Numbered from the stretch's first letter, positions 36,967 through 46,121 are shown. The stretch is DNA of 64,000 nt from Flavobacterium orientale (GCF_014638005.1 NZ_BMFG01000002.1:124624-188623), one strand, 5' to 3'. Numbers and translations are program-made. Notes: a model not told the origin generated them from the sequence alone.

Positions 36967-37356
36967 ATGACAAATTTATTACACAAATCTATTACCGATG
37001 CAATTATAAAGTCTTATTACAACGTTTATAATGAATTGGGATATGGTTTTCTTGAAAAAGTATATCAAAATGCAATGTTTATAGAATTGACATCGCTAGG
37101 TTATAAAGTTGAAGCTCAAAAACAAATTAAAGTGTATTATAAAAACAATCTTGTTGGAGAGTATTATTCCGATTTATTAGTTGAAGACAAAGTAATCGTG
37201 GAATTAAAAGCAACTGAACTTTTAATGAATGTACATATAGCACAAATAATGAATTATTTGAAAGCCACACCAATTGAAGTGGGTATGTTATTAAACTTTG
37301 GTGAAGAAAAAGAGTTTAAGAGAATAATTTATACAAATAACAGAAAAAATCAGTGA
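36967..37356 (+). CDS. GxxExxY protein, PD-(D/E)XK nuclease-like (PDDEXK_3)
   Basis: 129 residues, usual for the family. The name-giving motif is G27-FL-E30-KV-Y33, and the nuclease-fold core is visible as Asp69 in YSDLLV and Glu79-Leu-Lys81 in VIVELKA, followed by a helix with Gln (HIAQIMNYLKAT). Catalytic residues therefore look complete, although activity has not been established for the family as far as I know. The gene is inserted between bioF and bioD and bracketed by a perfect 21-bp inverted repeat, which suggests it is part of a repeat-associated mobile or selfish unit and has no role in biotin synthesis. Confidence 0.9.
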   Translation: MTNLLHKSITDAIIKSYYNVYNELGYGFLEKVYQNAMFIELTSLGYKVEAQKQIKVYYKNNLVGEYYSDLLVEDKVIVELKATELLMNVHIAQIMNYLKATPIEVGMLLNFGEEKEFKRIIYTNNRKNQ

Positions 37357-37366
37357 TAATCCGTTG

Positions 37367-37387
37367 AAATCCGTTTTATCCGTGGCT
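37367..37387 (+). repeat. Right 21-bp inverted repeat flanking the GxxExxY gene
   Basis: Exact reverse complement of 36925-36945. It begins 10 bp after the GxxExxY stop and ends 6 bp before the bioD ATG. A related solo copy is at 47658-47697. Confidence 0.95.
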
Positions 37388-37393
37388 AAAAAT

Positions 37394-38014
37394 ATGAAAT
37401 TATTTATTACCGGAATTGGTACCGACGTAGGCAAAACCATCGCCTCCGCTATCATTTCCGAAGCTTTACAAGCCGATTATTGGAAACCTATCCAAGCCGG
37501 TGAATTGGATTTTTCAGATAAAGACAAAGTCAAATCGCTCTTGTCCAATTCCAAATCAGTCATACACAACAATAACTATGCATTGCAAACTCCCGCCAGT
37601 CCGCATTACGCAGCCGCAATTGACGGAATTTCCATTACCATAAAAAACATACAAGCACCCCAAACCAAAAACCATTTGGTCATTGAAGGAGCCGGTGGTA
37701 TTTTTGTGCCTATCAATCAAACGGAGACGGTAATGGATTTGATTCAAACCGATTACAAAGTAATTGTAGTTTCCCGACATTATTTGGGAAGTATCAATCA
37801 CACTTTGTTGACCATTGAAGCGTTGCAAAACAGAAAAATAAATATTGGAGGCATCCTGTTTTCCGGAGATGAAAACCAAGGAACGGAATCCATTATTTTA
37901 TCCAAAACCGGCATCAAATTTTTAGGAAGAATTGACAACGAACCCTATTTTGATCAAAATGTAATTTCGTATTATGCCGAAAAATTCAAAGAGAACCTTA
38001 TCAGCCTAATCTAA
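37394..38014 (+). CDS. bioD: Dethiobiotin synthetase
   Basis: 206 residues from the ATG at 37394. A TTG 30 bp earlier lies inside the flanking repeat and is not a credible start. The enzyme closes the ureido ring of dethiobiotin using ATP and CO2. P-loop GIGTDVGKT at residues 6-14, KPIQAGE near 32-38, and EGAGGIFVPI near 101-110 are the BioD hallmarks. The downstream bioA starts after 17 bp. Confidence 0.93.
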   Translation: MKLFITGIGTDVGKTIASAIISEALQADYWKPIQAGELDFSDKDKVKSLLSNSKSVIHNNNYALQTPASPHYAAAIDGISITIKNIQAPQTKNHLVIEGAGGIFVPINQTETVMDLIQTDYKVIVVSRHYLGSINHTLLTIEALQNRKINIGGILFSGDENQGTESIILSKTGIKFLGRIDNEPYFDQNVISYYAEKFKENLISLI

Positions 38015-38031
38015 CAATCCAACAATCTACT

Positions 38032-39297
38032 ATGACGCTCTCCCAAAAAGATCAACTTTATAATTGGCACCCTTATACCCAACATCAAACCACCGGACTT
38101 TTACCGGCAATTGTGAAAGGAGATGGTGTTTATCTATGGGATGAAAACGGCAAACAATACCTCGATGCAATTTCCAGTTGGTGGGTCAATCCTTTTGGGC
38201 ATTCCAACCCTGTTCTGGCCCAGGCAATCTACAAACAGCTGACTACTTTAGAACATGTTTTGTTTGGTGGTTTTACTAACAAACCGGCAGTTGAATTGGC
38301 GGAAAAGTTACTGGCTATGTTACCGTCCAATCAAAAGAAGTTGTTTTATTCGGATAATGGTTCCACCGCAGTAGAAATTGCTATTAAAGCCGCGTTGCAG
38401 TATTTCTATAATAAAGGAGAAAAACGCACCAAAATCATCGCTTTTGAAAATGGTTTTCACGGCGATACCTTTGGAGCAATGGCCGCGAGTGGCATTAGTT
38501 TTTTCACGGAAGCTTTTCAGGGCTCGATGCTGGAAGTGGTTCGAATTCCGATTCCGACTGCAGAAAATGATAGTTTGACGGTGTTGAATGACTTACTTCA
38601 AACCAATGAATTTGCAGCTTTTATCTTTGAACCCCTTGTTCAAGGAGCTGCGGGAATGGTGATGTATGAAGCCTCAGAATTGGACAAATTGATAGGGCTA
38701 TGTAAAAAAAATAAGGTTTTTACCATTGCCGATGAAATCATGACGGGATTTGGCAAAACCGGAAAAACCTTTGCTTGTGATTATTTAACCGAACAACCGG
38801 ATATGATTTGTTTGTCAAAAGCCTTAACCGGCGGAACTATTCCTATGGCTGTGACGAGTTTTTCACAACAAATTTTCGATAGGTTTTTATCTGAAAATGT
38901 CAATAAAGCTTTGTTTCACGGACATACATTCACGGGAAATCCAACCGGATGTGCAGCGGCTTTGGCGGCTATTTCCTTATTGGAATCTGAGGAAATGCAA
39001 AGCAACATACAACGAATTGCTGCACAGCATTTAGCATTTCAAAAACAAATTAAAGCACATCCTAAAGTAAAAACCACACGCGTTTTGGGGATTATCTTTG
39101 CTATGGAAATTGCATCCGCCGGTGACCAAAGCTATTACGGATCATTGCGAAACCAACTCTATGATTTTTTTATTGAACAAGGAATTATACTCCGACCGGT
39201 TGGTAACGTGGTTTATATTTTACCGCCATTTATAACTTCCAATGAACAATTGGAAATAATTTATACAACACTTTCAAAAGCTTTGGAGATAGTGTAA
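38032..39297 (+). CDS. bioA: Adenosylmethionine-8-amino-7-oxononanoate aminotransferase
   Basis: 421 residues, class III PLP aminotransferase. It converts KAPA to DAPA with S-adenosylmethionine as amino donor. WHPYTQH at 13-19 and ISSWWVNPFGH near 47-57 are BioA-specific; the PLP lysine is in CLSKALTGG near 259-267 and the phosphate site in DNGSTAVE. It is followed after 2 bp by a ketoacyl synthase gene on the same transcript. Confidence 0.95.
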   Translation: MTLSQKDQLYNWHPYTQHQTTGLLPAIVKGDGVYLWDENGKQYLDAISSWWVNPFGHSNPVLAQAIYKQLTTLEHVLFGGFTNKPAVELAEKLLAMLPSNQKKLFYSDNGSTAVEIAIKAALQYFYNKGEKRTKIIAFENGFHGDTFGAMAASGISFFTEAFQGSMLEVVRIPIPTAENDSLTVLNDLLQTNEFAAFIFEPLVQGAAGMVMYEASELDKLIGLCKKNKVFTIADEIMTGFGKTGKTFACDYLTEQPDMICLSKALTGGTIPMAVTSFSQQIFDRFLSENVNKALFHGHTFTGNPTGCAAALAAISLLESEEMQSNIQRIAAQHLAFQKQIKAHPKVKTTRVLGIIFAMEIASAGDQSYYGSLRNQLYDFFIEQGIILRPVGNVVYILPPFITSNEQLEIIYTTLSKALEIV

Positions 39298-39299
39298 AT

Positions 39300-40478
39300 T
39301 TGTATTCCAAAACTACACTATTGCACACCAAAATTGCCATAACATCACTTGCTTCTTTTTCGCCATTAGGTCAAACAAAATCTGCCCTTTGGAAAAGTTA
39401 CCTTGCAAAAGAATCGCTGATTTCTGAAAAAGGAATTGGAAATACTTCGGCTTTAGTTGCGGCTTTGCCTGAGGCTTTGACTACAGAAGTGGAACAACTA
39501 CGAAATTCTGATTCGAAATACAAGTTTTTAGATGCTTCTGTTTTGTATGCTATTGTAGCGGCTCGAGCTGCTGTAGCTCAAACGGATTGGTCAGCTACTT
39601 CTGATTTTGGCATCAATATCGGTTCGTCAAGAGGGGCCACCCGGTTATTTGAAAACCACCATGAAGATTTTTTAAAAACCGGAAAGGTTTCCACTTTGGC
39701 ATCGCCCACGACCACTCTGGGAAATATTTCCAGTTGGGTGGCTCATGATTTGCAGTCTACAGGACCTGAAATATCGCATTCCATTACCTGTTCCACCGCT
39801 TTGCATGCGTTACTAAATGGTGTGGCTTGGTTAAAAAGCGGAATGGCTCACCAATTTTTAGTGGGAGGAAGTGAGGCTCCTTTGACTCCCTTTACCATTG
39901 CACAAATGCGAGCCATGAAGATTTATGCTTCCGAGCTTGCTGATTATCCGTGTAGAACGTTTGATTTTGACAAAACAAAAAACACGATGGTTTTGGGCGA
40001 AGGTGCTGCTGTAGCTTGTTTGGAAGTAGGTGAAAAGGCAAAAGCTTTGGCTTATATTGAAGGAGTTGGGTATGCTACTGAAGTTTTGCAACACGGTGTT
40101 TCCATTTCAACCGATGCGTTGTGTTTTCAGCGTTCTATGAAAATGGCATTGGGGACAGTTCGTCCGGAAGAAATAGATGTGATTGTTACCCATTCTCCGG
40201 GAACGGTGAAAGGGGATGTTAGTGAAAGCAACGCTATCAAAGCTGTTTTTGGATTAAAAAAACCTTTGCTGACCAACAACAAATGGAAAATAGGACACAC
40301 GTTTGGTGCTTCCGGATTATTAAGTATCGAAATGGCCGTTTTGATGATGCAACACAATCACTTTATACAAGTCCCTTTTTTAAAGCACCAAGAACAGCAC
40401 AGACCGATTCAGAAAGTACTAGTTAATGCCGTTGGTTTTGGTGGAAATGCCGTGAGTGTCTTACTCTCTTTAACATAA
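39300..40478 (+). CDS. Beta-ketoacyl-ACP synthase (FabF/FabB-like) in the biotin operon
   Basis: 392 residues with a complete condensing-enzyme triad: Cys in ITCSTALHALLNG near 163, His in VTHSPGTVKGDVSESNA near 300, and His in IGHTFGASGLLS near 337. It is shorter and more diverged than housekeeping FabF. The start is probably the TTG at 39300, 2 bp after bioA, because no ATG occurs before residue 180; a second TTG lies nearby. Position suggests a dedicated role in making the pimeloyl chain, which is inference. It is not BioZ, which is FabH-like. Confidence 0.82.
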   Translation: MYSKTTLLHTKIAITSLASFSPLGQTKSALWKSYLAKESLISEKGIGNTSALVAALPEALTTEVEQLRNSDSKYKFLDASVLYAIVAARAAVAQTDWSATSDFGINIGSSRGATRLFENHHEDFLKTGKVSTLASPTTTLGNISSWVAHDLQSTGPEISHSITCSTALHALLNGVAWLKSGMAHQFLVGGSEAPLTPFTIAQMRAMKIYASELADYPCRTFDFDKTKNTMVLGEGAAVACLEVGEKAKALAYIEGVGYATEVLQHGVSISTDALCFQRSMKMALGTVRPEEIDVIVTHSPGTVKGDVSESNAIKAVFGLKKPLLTNNKWKIGHTFGASGLLSIEMAVLMMQHNHFIQVPFLKHQEQHRPIQKVLVNAVGFGGNAVSVLLSLT

Positions 40479-40482
40479 AAAA

Positions 40483-40507
40483 AAATACCGCTACTAGAGC
40501 GGTATTT
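40483..40507. terminator. Bidirectional terminator of the biotin operon and the facing secreted-protein gene
   Basis: AAATACCGCT (40483-40492) pairs perfectly with AGCGGTATTT (40498-40507) around a five-base loop, with A-rich and T-rich flanks. Confidence 0.9.
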
Positions 40508-40527
40508 CTTAATTAACAAGCAGTAAA

Positions 40528-42945
40528 CTATTGAAGAATAATTTTACGGGTTACTGTTTTATTGTTTTCCAATGTTAGTTTTACAATTAAAAAGGCAGCA
40601 TTTAAATCGAAAGCGTGGGTTACAAATTCCGACGTGTCAAGTGTTGTGTTGAAGTAAATTCGTTTACCTAAAACATCATAAATTTCTATTCCGGTAATAG
40701 TAGCAGCTGTTGATGCCGCTGTAATGGTTTTATTAGAACCATAAATCACGACACTTTCTTCATTAAATACAGGATTATTTACACTTAAAAGGGGGTTGAT
40801 ATAATGAACTTGGAAACGCTCATTAAAAGTACCCGCTATCGATGTAAATGTAAATGGACCCTCTTTTAAATTGTGATAGGTTTCAGTAGTGGTATCTTTG
40901 ATATAGATAGCTTGGTTGGTATCAAAAAGTCCTTCTGCACTGTCGAGTTCAAAGGTGTAAGTTCCTGCCGTGGGCACTTTATAGCCTAAAGTCACAACAT
41001 CTTGATTGGTAAAGGGTAATGCCCTGCCTTGTATGGTTGCATTTTTACCGTCAACGATAGTATAGATATCGATTGTGCTACTTGTAAAAGTCATGGCATC
41101 ATACGTTAGGTCTAAATCATTGGATGCTCCTTCTATATAGCCCACTAAAAGCTGTCTAAACATGTTTGAGTTGGCTCCTTTGATATTAATCCAGTACCTG
41201 TCATATTCCTGAGTTAAAGGGGGGTATTGGTAATCATATATGGTATCGGATTGTGTGGTGTTTCCAACAGCGGTTCTATAAAACGTGGTGTTGCTTGTGC
41301 TTTGTTGCAAAATTCGCATACTGTTATCAAAACGCACATTGCCATCAACAAATAGTTTAGCAAAGAATCCCTGACCTGCGGCAATTTTTCCATTTGGTCT
41401 AAGGTTTTCTAATGGTGTTGTGGAAGTTGTAGTACTACCGGTTAGGTTCCAAGAAGCATAATCGGATTGTGAATAGGACCCTCCTGTATAAAGTGTGTTG
41501 GATGTCCAAAGGTATAACGTACTGATTTGTAATGATTGATTTATGGAGTTTCTAAGAAATCGTGTGGCATCAATAGCACTAGGATAGGGGTTTGCCAGTA
41601 ATATGGTGTTTCCGGAAACATCTGAAGAACCATCAAAGATGTTAGCGGCCACAGCAATGGTACCATTGTTGGGCTTACCGTTGAAGGTAAACGATAACGT
41701 TCCGCCGGCTGCATTATAAGGAGCAATGTTCTTTACTCGTGTTATAAAACCTCGCCCGGGTGTTGTAGTGGCAAGATTTACCCAGCTGCCGTCCATAGTT
41801 CCATTCAAATTCCAAACGTATTTACGATCAAAATCTGCCGGTATTTGACTGGTTACGTTTTCTTGTACCGGGCTGCCCCAATACACATAATCCAAGCCTT
41901 TCATCGTGCGGGTAACTCTTGTCATTTGCAGGTTGTTGCCGGTATAAGTGGCATCTTCTTCTATTTGCACTAAGCTACCACCATTCTGAATGGTTATTGT
42001 TCCGTTGTTTACAATATCATGTCTTACGTTTACAAAGTTTCCGTCAGCAATAGTTAGCGAGCCTGAGGCAGTAACAATCAGTTTACACGCATCAAAACTA
42101 GCACCAGTATAAGGTCCTGCAATTTCGATTGTTTTAGCATTGTTGGGCAGTCCTTTAGACCAAGCACTTCCATCCCAAGTGGTAGTTAATAAGGAAAGGC
42201 AAGTGCCAAACACTTCTTCTACCAGATTGGTGTAATTGGCAGGGAAACCATTGATAGGCGTTACATTACTGTTACCCCCTTGAATGGTGATATTAATGGT
42301 TGCATTTGGATCTAAAAAGTAAAATTGACCTCCTGATCCTTGATTGATAAAGATACCGATAATGTCACCACCTACGATTAGGTTACCATTGTTTTGTATT
42401 TGCGAAGCGGTATTGGAATTTAAATTGCCAACAATGGCTACTTCTGCCATACCAAATTTGGTTGTACCGTCATTGGTATAATTACCATATACAACAATAA
42501 TTGCAGAATCACTATTACCATTTCCTACGCTAAATGTACCGCCACTATTGACGATTACATTACCTTGAACGTTAATTCTTCGATTGTTGCTGATGTTTAA
42601 AGTACCGCTATTTCCATTAATGGTTGTGTTTCCGGTGTTGAGGTAGGGGCTTGTTCCGGAATGACTAATGTTTAAGGTGCCGTTAATTATCAAATTAGCG
42701 GGAGAAATCGAGCCATTTGCAGCAGTGGAAACGGTGTGGTTTAAAATGGTAATGGTATTGGTGTTGGTAAAAGAAGCAGCATAAGGTGAAACAGTTGCTG
42801 CCGCCCACGTAGTTCCATTATACACTTGCCAGCCGGCATTTGTGTTAAGATTAGTGTTGCCACTTGTTCGATAATCGCCTGAGACTTGCGAAAAAAGACT
42901 GCCGGTTGCGACCAGCAGAAACAGGAATACAAATTTTGTACGCAT
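40528..42945 (-). CDS. Large secreted protein with T9SS type C sorting module (paralogue 1)
   Basis: 805 residues. Signal peptide to about FSQ20; then GDYRT and WQVYNGTTW, shared with the next gene. Residues 50-250 are Asn/Gly/Thr-rich short repeats (LIINGTLNIS, GNVIVNSGGTFSVGNG) that suggest a right-handed beta-helix adhesin. From about 256 it has the module shared by all four paralogues: TTWDGSAW, DYVYWGSPVQENV, IQGRALPF, and a terminal beta-domain ending VTRKIILQ that serves as the type C sorting signal. It is probably exported by the gliding-linked T9SS to the cell surface. Regulatory repeats lie just upstream. Confidence 0.82.
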   Translation of the reverse strand: MRTKFVFLFLLVATGSLFSQVSGDYRTSGNTNLNTNAGWQVYNGTTWAAATVSPYAASFTNTNTITILNHTVSTAANGSISPANLIINGTLNISHSGTSPYLNTGNTTINGNSGTLNISNNRRINVQGNVIVNSGGTFSVGNGNSDSAIIVVYGNYTNDGTTKFGMAEVAIVGNLNSNTASQIQNNGNLIVGGDIIGIFINQGSGGQFYFLDPNATINITIQGGNSNVTPINGFPANYTNLVEEVFGTCLSLLTTTWDGSAWSKGLPNNAKTIEIAGPYTGASFDACKLIVTASGSLTIADGNFVNVRHDIVNNGTITIQNGGSLVQIEEDATYTGNNLQMTRVTRTMKGLDYVYWGSPVQENVTSQIPADFDRKYVWNLNGTMDGSWVNLATTTPGRGFITRVKNIAPYNAAGGTLSFTFNGKPNNGTIAVAANIFDGSSDVSGNTILLANPYPSAIDATRFLRNSINQSLQISTLYLWTSNTLYTGGSYSQSDYASWNLTGSTTTSTTPLENLRPNGKIAAGQGFFAKLFVDGNVRFDNSMRILQQSTSNTTFYRTAVGNTTQSDTIYDYQYPPLTQEYDRYWINIKGANSNMFRQLLVGYIEGASNDLDLTYDAMTFTSSTIDIYTIVDGKNATIQGRALPFTNQDVVTLGYKVPTAGTYTFELDSAEGLFDTNQAIYIKDTTTETYHNLKEGPFTFTSIAGTFNERFQVHYINPLLSVNNPVFNEESVVIYGSNKTITAASTAATITGIEIYDVLGKRIYFNTTLDTSEFVTHAFDLNAAFLIVKLTLENNKTVTRKIILQ

Positions 42946-43005
42946 GGTTCATTTTAGATTTAGGGTTAATAGACAGTACAATAGTACAAAAAAAATTAAT
43001 ATAAA

Positions 43006-43061
43006 TACACTTTATCGATAAAATATTACACTTAATCGATAAAAGTGTACACTTTATCGAT
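43006..43061. promoter_or_regulatory. Three 21-bp-spaced copies of a TACACTT(T/A)ATCGAT motif
   Basis: The motif starts at 43006, 43027 and 43048, exactly 21 bp (two helical turns) apart, 61-116 bp upstream of the secreted-protein gene on the minus strand. The first copy contains the palindrome TTATCGATAA. The 307-bp spacer 42946-43252 also holds the palindromes at 43062-43086 and a terminator. Confidence 0.7.
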
Positions 43062-43086
43062 GAGGCCTCGTAAACACTAGTGTTTA
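43062..43086. promoter_or_regulatory. Adjacent perfect palindromes
   Basis: GAGGCCTC (43062-43069) is followed one base later by the 16-bp perfect palindrome TAAACACTAGTGTTTA (43071-43086). They abut the phased motif array and may be operators; no T-run follows, so this is not a terminator. Confidence 0.6.
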
Positions 43087-43196
43087 TAAAATGTAAGAAG
43101 TTGTGTTATGTAGCGTAAGAATATGTATAGTATATTGCAAATCACTATTTTAACAATTGTTGAAGTAGGATGTCACTTAATAAATAACATAAAAAA

Positions 43197-43218
43197 ACCG
43201 CAATTTTTCAATTGCGGT
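43197..43218 (-). terminator. Terminator of the gene at 43253
   Basis: ACCGCAATT (43197-43205) pairs with AATTGCGGT (43210-43218). The A-run at 43191-43197 gives a T-run on the minus strand. Confidence 0.85.
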
Positions 43219-43252
43219 CAGTTTTTGTGTTAGGGTTGTAGAAATGGTAATG

Positions 43253-45712
43253 TTATTGGAATATGATTTTTTTCGTACTTGTTGTATTGTTTTCTAATGT
43301 TGTTTTTACAATTAAAAAAGAAGTAGTAGTTGTATGTATCGGCGTAACAAATTCATTGGCATCCACCATTGTATTTAAAAACAACTGTTTTCCTAAAATA
43401 TCATACACTTCAATTGCTTTTATTTTTATTTCTTTTGAAGTAACATAGATAGATTGGTCCGCACCATAAACCAGCACCTCATTTTGGCTCATTTCATTTT
43501 TGCCGTAAGTAGTGTCTTCATTATCAAAAACCAATTCAAATCGGTTGTTAAAGGTGCCTGCTGCTGTGGTAAAGCTGTATGATGCACTTCTTATGTTGTG
43601 GTAGGTGTTCGTTGTTTTGTCATGGATATAGACAGGAAATCCTTTACTGAAAAACCCATCAACGCCATTGATTTGAATAGTGTATTGTCCGGCTTGCGTT
43701 GTTTTGTAGCCAAGGGTGATGACATCAGAGTTATTAAACGGAAGTGCTCTACCTTGAATTACTAAGTTTTTATCGTTCAATACGCTGTAAAAATCGATAG
43801 GATTCGATGTAAAACTTACACCGTCAAACGTATCTTCAAAGTTGTTGGTAGCACCTTCAATATAACCAACCATCATGTTTCTGAAGACACCATTGTTGTT
43901 TGACAGCAATAACCACAAACGATTCTTTTGTCTTTCAATGTTGATAGCTTGACTTCTTTCAGCAGAATTTTCCGTTCTGAAAAATTGGTCGTTGTTATCA
44001 ATTTCACGCATGGTGTTGCTGAACGTAACCGTGCCGTTAGCTTTCGCTTGAACAAACATTCCTTGAGCGGAAGCAATTGTGCCTCTTGGATTTAAATCTT
44101 CGTTCTCCGGATCACTAGACGGAGGCGTACTAGCTCCACTTAGATTCCAGCTCGCATAATCCATAGCCGTATATTGAGTAGCTAAAGTATAGGCCGATAA
44201 GGAAGTCCAAAAATAGATAGTTCCTGATAAAACATCTGTATTAGCAATGATAAATGCCTCTGCATCAATACCACTTGGATAGGGATTAGCTATTAAATTA
44301 TAATTTCCGTAATTAGTTGTTTCAGCATTGACAAAAGAAACAGGTACAGTTACCTCTCCATTGTTAGGCTTTCCGGAGAAAGTAAACGTAATAGGTGTAG
44401 CCGTTGTGTTGTAAGGAGCAATATTACGCACTCTGGTGATGAATCCATTACCGGGAGTTGGTGTAGTTGTTGTCAAGTCAAACCAGTTATAACTGGCTCC
44501 CGCTTGCCATCTGAATTTTTTATCAAATACTGTTGGAATTTGAGTCAGTACATTTTCCTGAACCGGTGATCCCCAATATACATAATCACTTCTTCGCATC
44601 GGACGCGTTGTTCTTTTAACAGTGATGTTGTTTCCTGAGAAAGACGATGCATCATCATTTTGCACTAAGCTCCCCTCGCTTTCTACAATGATAGCCCCTT
44701 GGTTATCAATACTGCCTGCAACTTCTACATAGTTGTCGGGATTGATAGTAAGAGTAGCCCCATTGTTTATTTTTAAAAAACAACTGCTAAATGAACCTGC
44801 TGAATAATCTTCTGCAATTACCACTCTCGTGTTAAGGTCAGGAATTCCATTAGTCCAATCGCCATCCCATGTAGTAAGCTTATTATCATATTCCACTACT
44901 CGAGTATGAGTATAGGAAGTATTGTTATAATAGGTAACATAGGTTAAACGGAATTGATACACACCCTCTTTGTTAAGATCCACACTAAACGGATTAGCGG
45001 TAGAAGTAACTTCGTTTAGATCCGGTTCTGTAACTATCCATGAAAAGCTTGTATTGGTTCCGGCCAATCCTACATAACTTGGTAGTAAGTCGGCAGTAAA
45101 AGCAGCGGCATTACAATCTGCAAAAGTCGCATTAATTACACTAATTAAAGAACCATTAGCTTCCATTAATTCTAGAAAGGATATAGGGTCACCAGGACCA
45201 TTACCGTTACAGGTTGAAAACAATATCGTTCCTATGTAAACTCTTTTAGAAGCGTTACAGTTTCCATCAGGGGGTAGCAAACCATACGGGAATACTGAAA
45301 TTGGCATATTAGCAGGAAATCGTAAATCCGCATTTCCTTGAAAATAAATGGAACCTTCATTTTCCGTAACTACCGTGGCAGAAGCATTTACATAAACGTT
45401 TTGGTTTGGTGATAAATACAATTGACCATTTATTGTTAAGGTACCAAATTGATAAGGCATAAAAACATTAAAACCAGTACTAGATGGTAATGTAATGGTG
45501 TGATCTGACGCTATTTCAACGTCATAATTGCCTTCATTTTGACCAGGGTAGTCTATTGCATCTTCCCAAGTTGTTCCATTGTATACTTGCCAACTGTTTG
45601 CATTATTCCAAGCAACGGGGCCGGCACCTTTAGTTCGATAATCTCCAATACTCTGACTAAGTACGCTTAAGGTACTTAACAGAGAAATAATAAGTAGTAA
45701 TTTTGTACGCAT
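43253..45712 (-). CDS. Large secreted protein with T9SS type C sorting module (paralogue 2)
   Basis: 819 residues. Signal peptide to about LSQ20, followed by the same GDYRT and WQVYNGTTW start as paralogue 1. Residues 60-270 differ: a beta-rich part with several cysteines, then a PKD- or Ig-like fold (TNTSFSWIVTEPDLNEV). The shared module runs from about 280 (TTWDGDWTNG) through DYVYWGSPVQENV, IQGRALPF and the C-terminal STKKIIFQ. Tandem with paralogue 1 and similar at both ends, so the pair probably arose by duplication with a swapped centre. Likely a surface adhesin. Confidence 0.82.
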   Translation of the reverse strand: MRTKLLLIISLLSTLSVLSQSIGDYRTKGAGPVAWNNANSWQVYNGTTWEDAIDYPGQNEGNYDVEIASDHTITLPSSTGFNVFMPYQFGTLTINGQLYLSPNQNVYVNASATVVTENEGSIYFQGNADLRFPANMPISVFPYGLLPPDGNCNASKRVYIGTILFSTCNGNGPGDPISFLELMEANGSLISVINATFADCNAAAFTADLLPSYVGLAGTNTSFSWIVTEPDLNEVTSTANPFSVDLNKEGVYQFRLTYVTYYNNTSYTHTRVVEYDNKLTTWDGDWTNGIPDLNTRVVIAEDYSAGSFSSCFLKINNGATLTINPDNYVEVAGSIDNQGAIIVESEGSLVQNDDASSFSGNNITVKRTTRPMRRSDYVYWGSPVQENVLTQIPTVFDKKFRWQAGASYNWFDLTTTTPTPGNGFITRVRNIAPYNTTATPITFTFSGKPNNGEVTVPVSFVNAETTNYGNYNLIANPYPSGIDAEAFIIANTDVLSGTIYFWTSLSAYTLATQYTAMDYASWNLSGASTPPSSDPENEDLNPRGTIASAQGMFVQAKANGTVTFSNTMREIDNNDQFFRTENSAERSQAINIERQKNRLWLLLSNNNGVFRNMMVGYIEGATNNFEDTFDGVSFTSNPIDFYSVLNDKNLVIQGRALPFNNSDVITLGYKTTQAGQYTIQINGVDGFFSKGFPVYIHDKTTNTYHNIRSASYSFTTAAGTFNNRFELVFDNEDTTYGKNEMSQNEVLVYGADQSIYVTSKEIKIKAIEVYDILGKQLFLNTMVDANEFVTPIHTTTTSFLIVKTTLENNTTSTKKIIFQ

Positions 45713-46089
45713 GATTCGTTAAGTTTTTCATTATTAAATAATTGAAAACGTTATAGGGTTGGATTTGGAGAGACAAAATTCAGTACAAAAATGTGAGATG
45801 CCTATTTTTTTCGATATACAACATAGAAAATCGATTAAATGCGTTTTTTTGTGCATCTTGTTGTGTTTTTTTTAACGATTTTCAAAATGGTTTAAGATAA
45901 AACCAAAATAATCGACAAAATACACACTATGTTACGGATTTAACAAAATTTTGTAAATTTAATTCACACATCCCTAGGATATTTTTATTTTTAATAGAGA
46001 ATTACGAAAAAAGTACCATAGTGGATGTAAAAAAAGGTAGTTGGTCGATGTTTTTTTGTTACGAGATTGTAAATAAATAGTTGATAATA

Positions 46090-46121
46090 AAGAATCTAAA
46101 GAACCAAAAGAATCTAAAGAA
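46090..46121 (+). repeat. Short direct repeats in the 506-bp spacer 45713-46218
   Basis: AAGAATCTAAAGAA occurs at 46090-46103 and 46108-46121, and a degenerate AATCTAA/AATCCAA run fills 46168-46206. The rest of the spacer is AT-rich with many A and T runs; no gene is visible, and the promoter of the paralogue-2 gene should lie at its left end. Confidence 0.6.

Noticed and set aside
36967..37356. GxxExxY gene as a biotin-pathway member
   Set aside because: Its perfect flanking inverted repeats and nuclease-like motifs indicate insertion; no biotin-related feature is visible.
37364..37393. TTG start of bioD, 30 bp upstream of the ATG
   Set aside because: The TTG lies within the inverted repeat, and the extra residues precede the P-loop strand that normally opens BioD.
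39300..40478. BioZ
   Set aside because: BioZ is FabH-like with a Cys-His-Asn triad; this protein has the Cys-His-His pattern of FabF/FabB.
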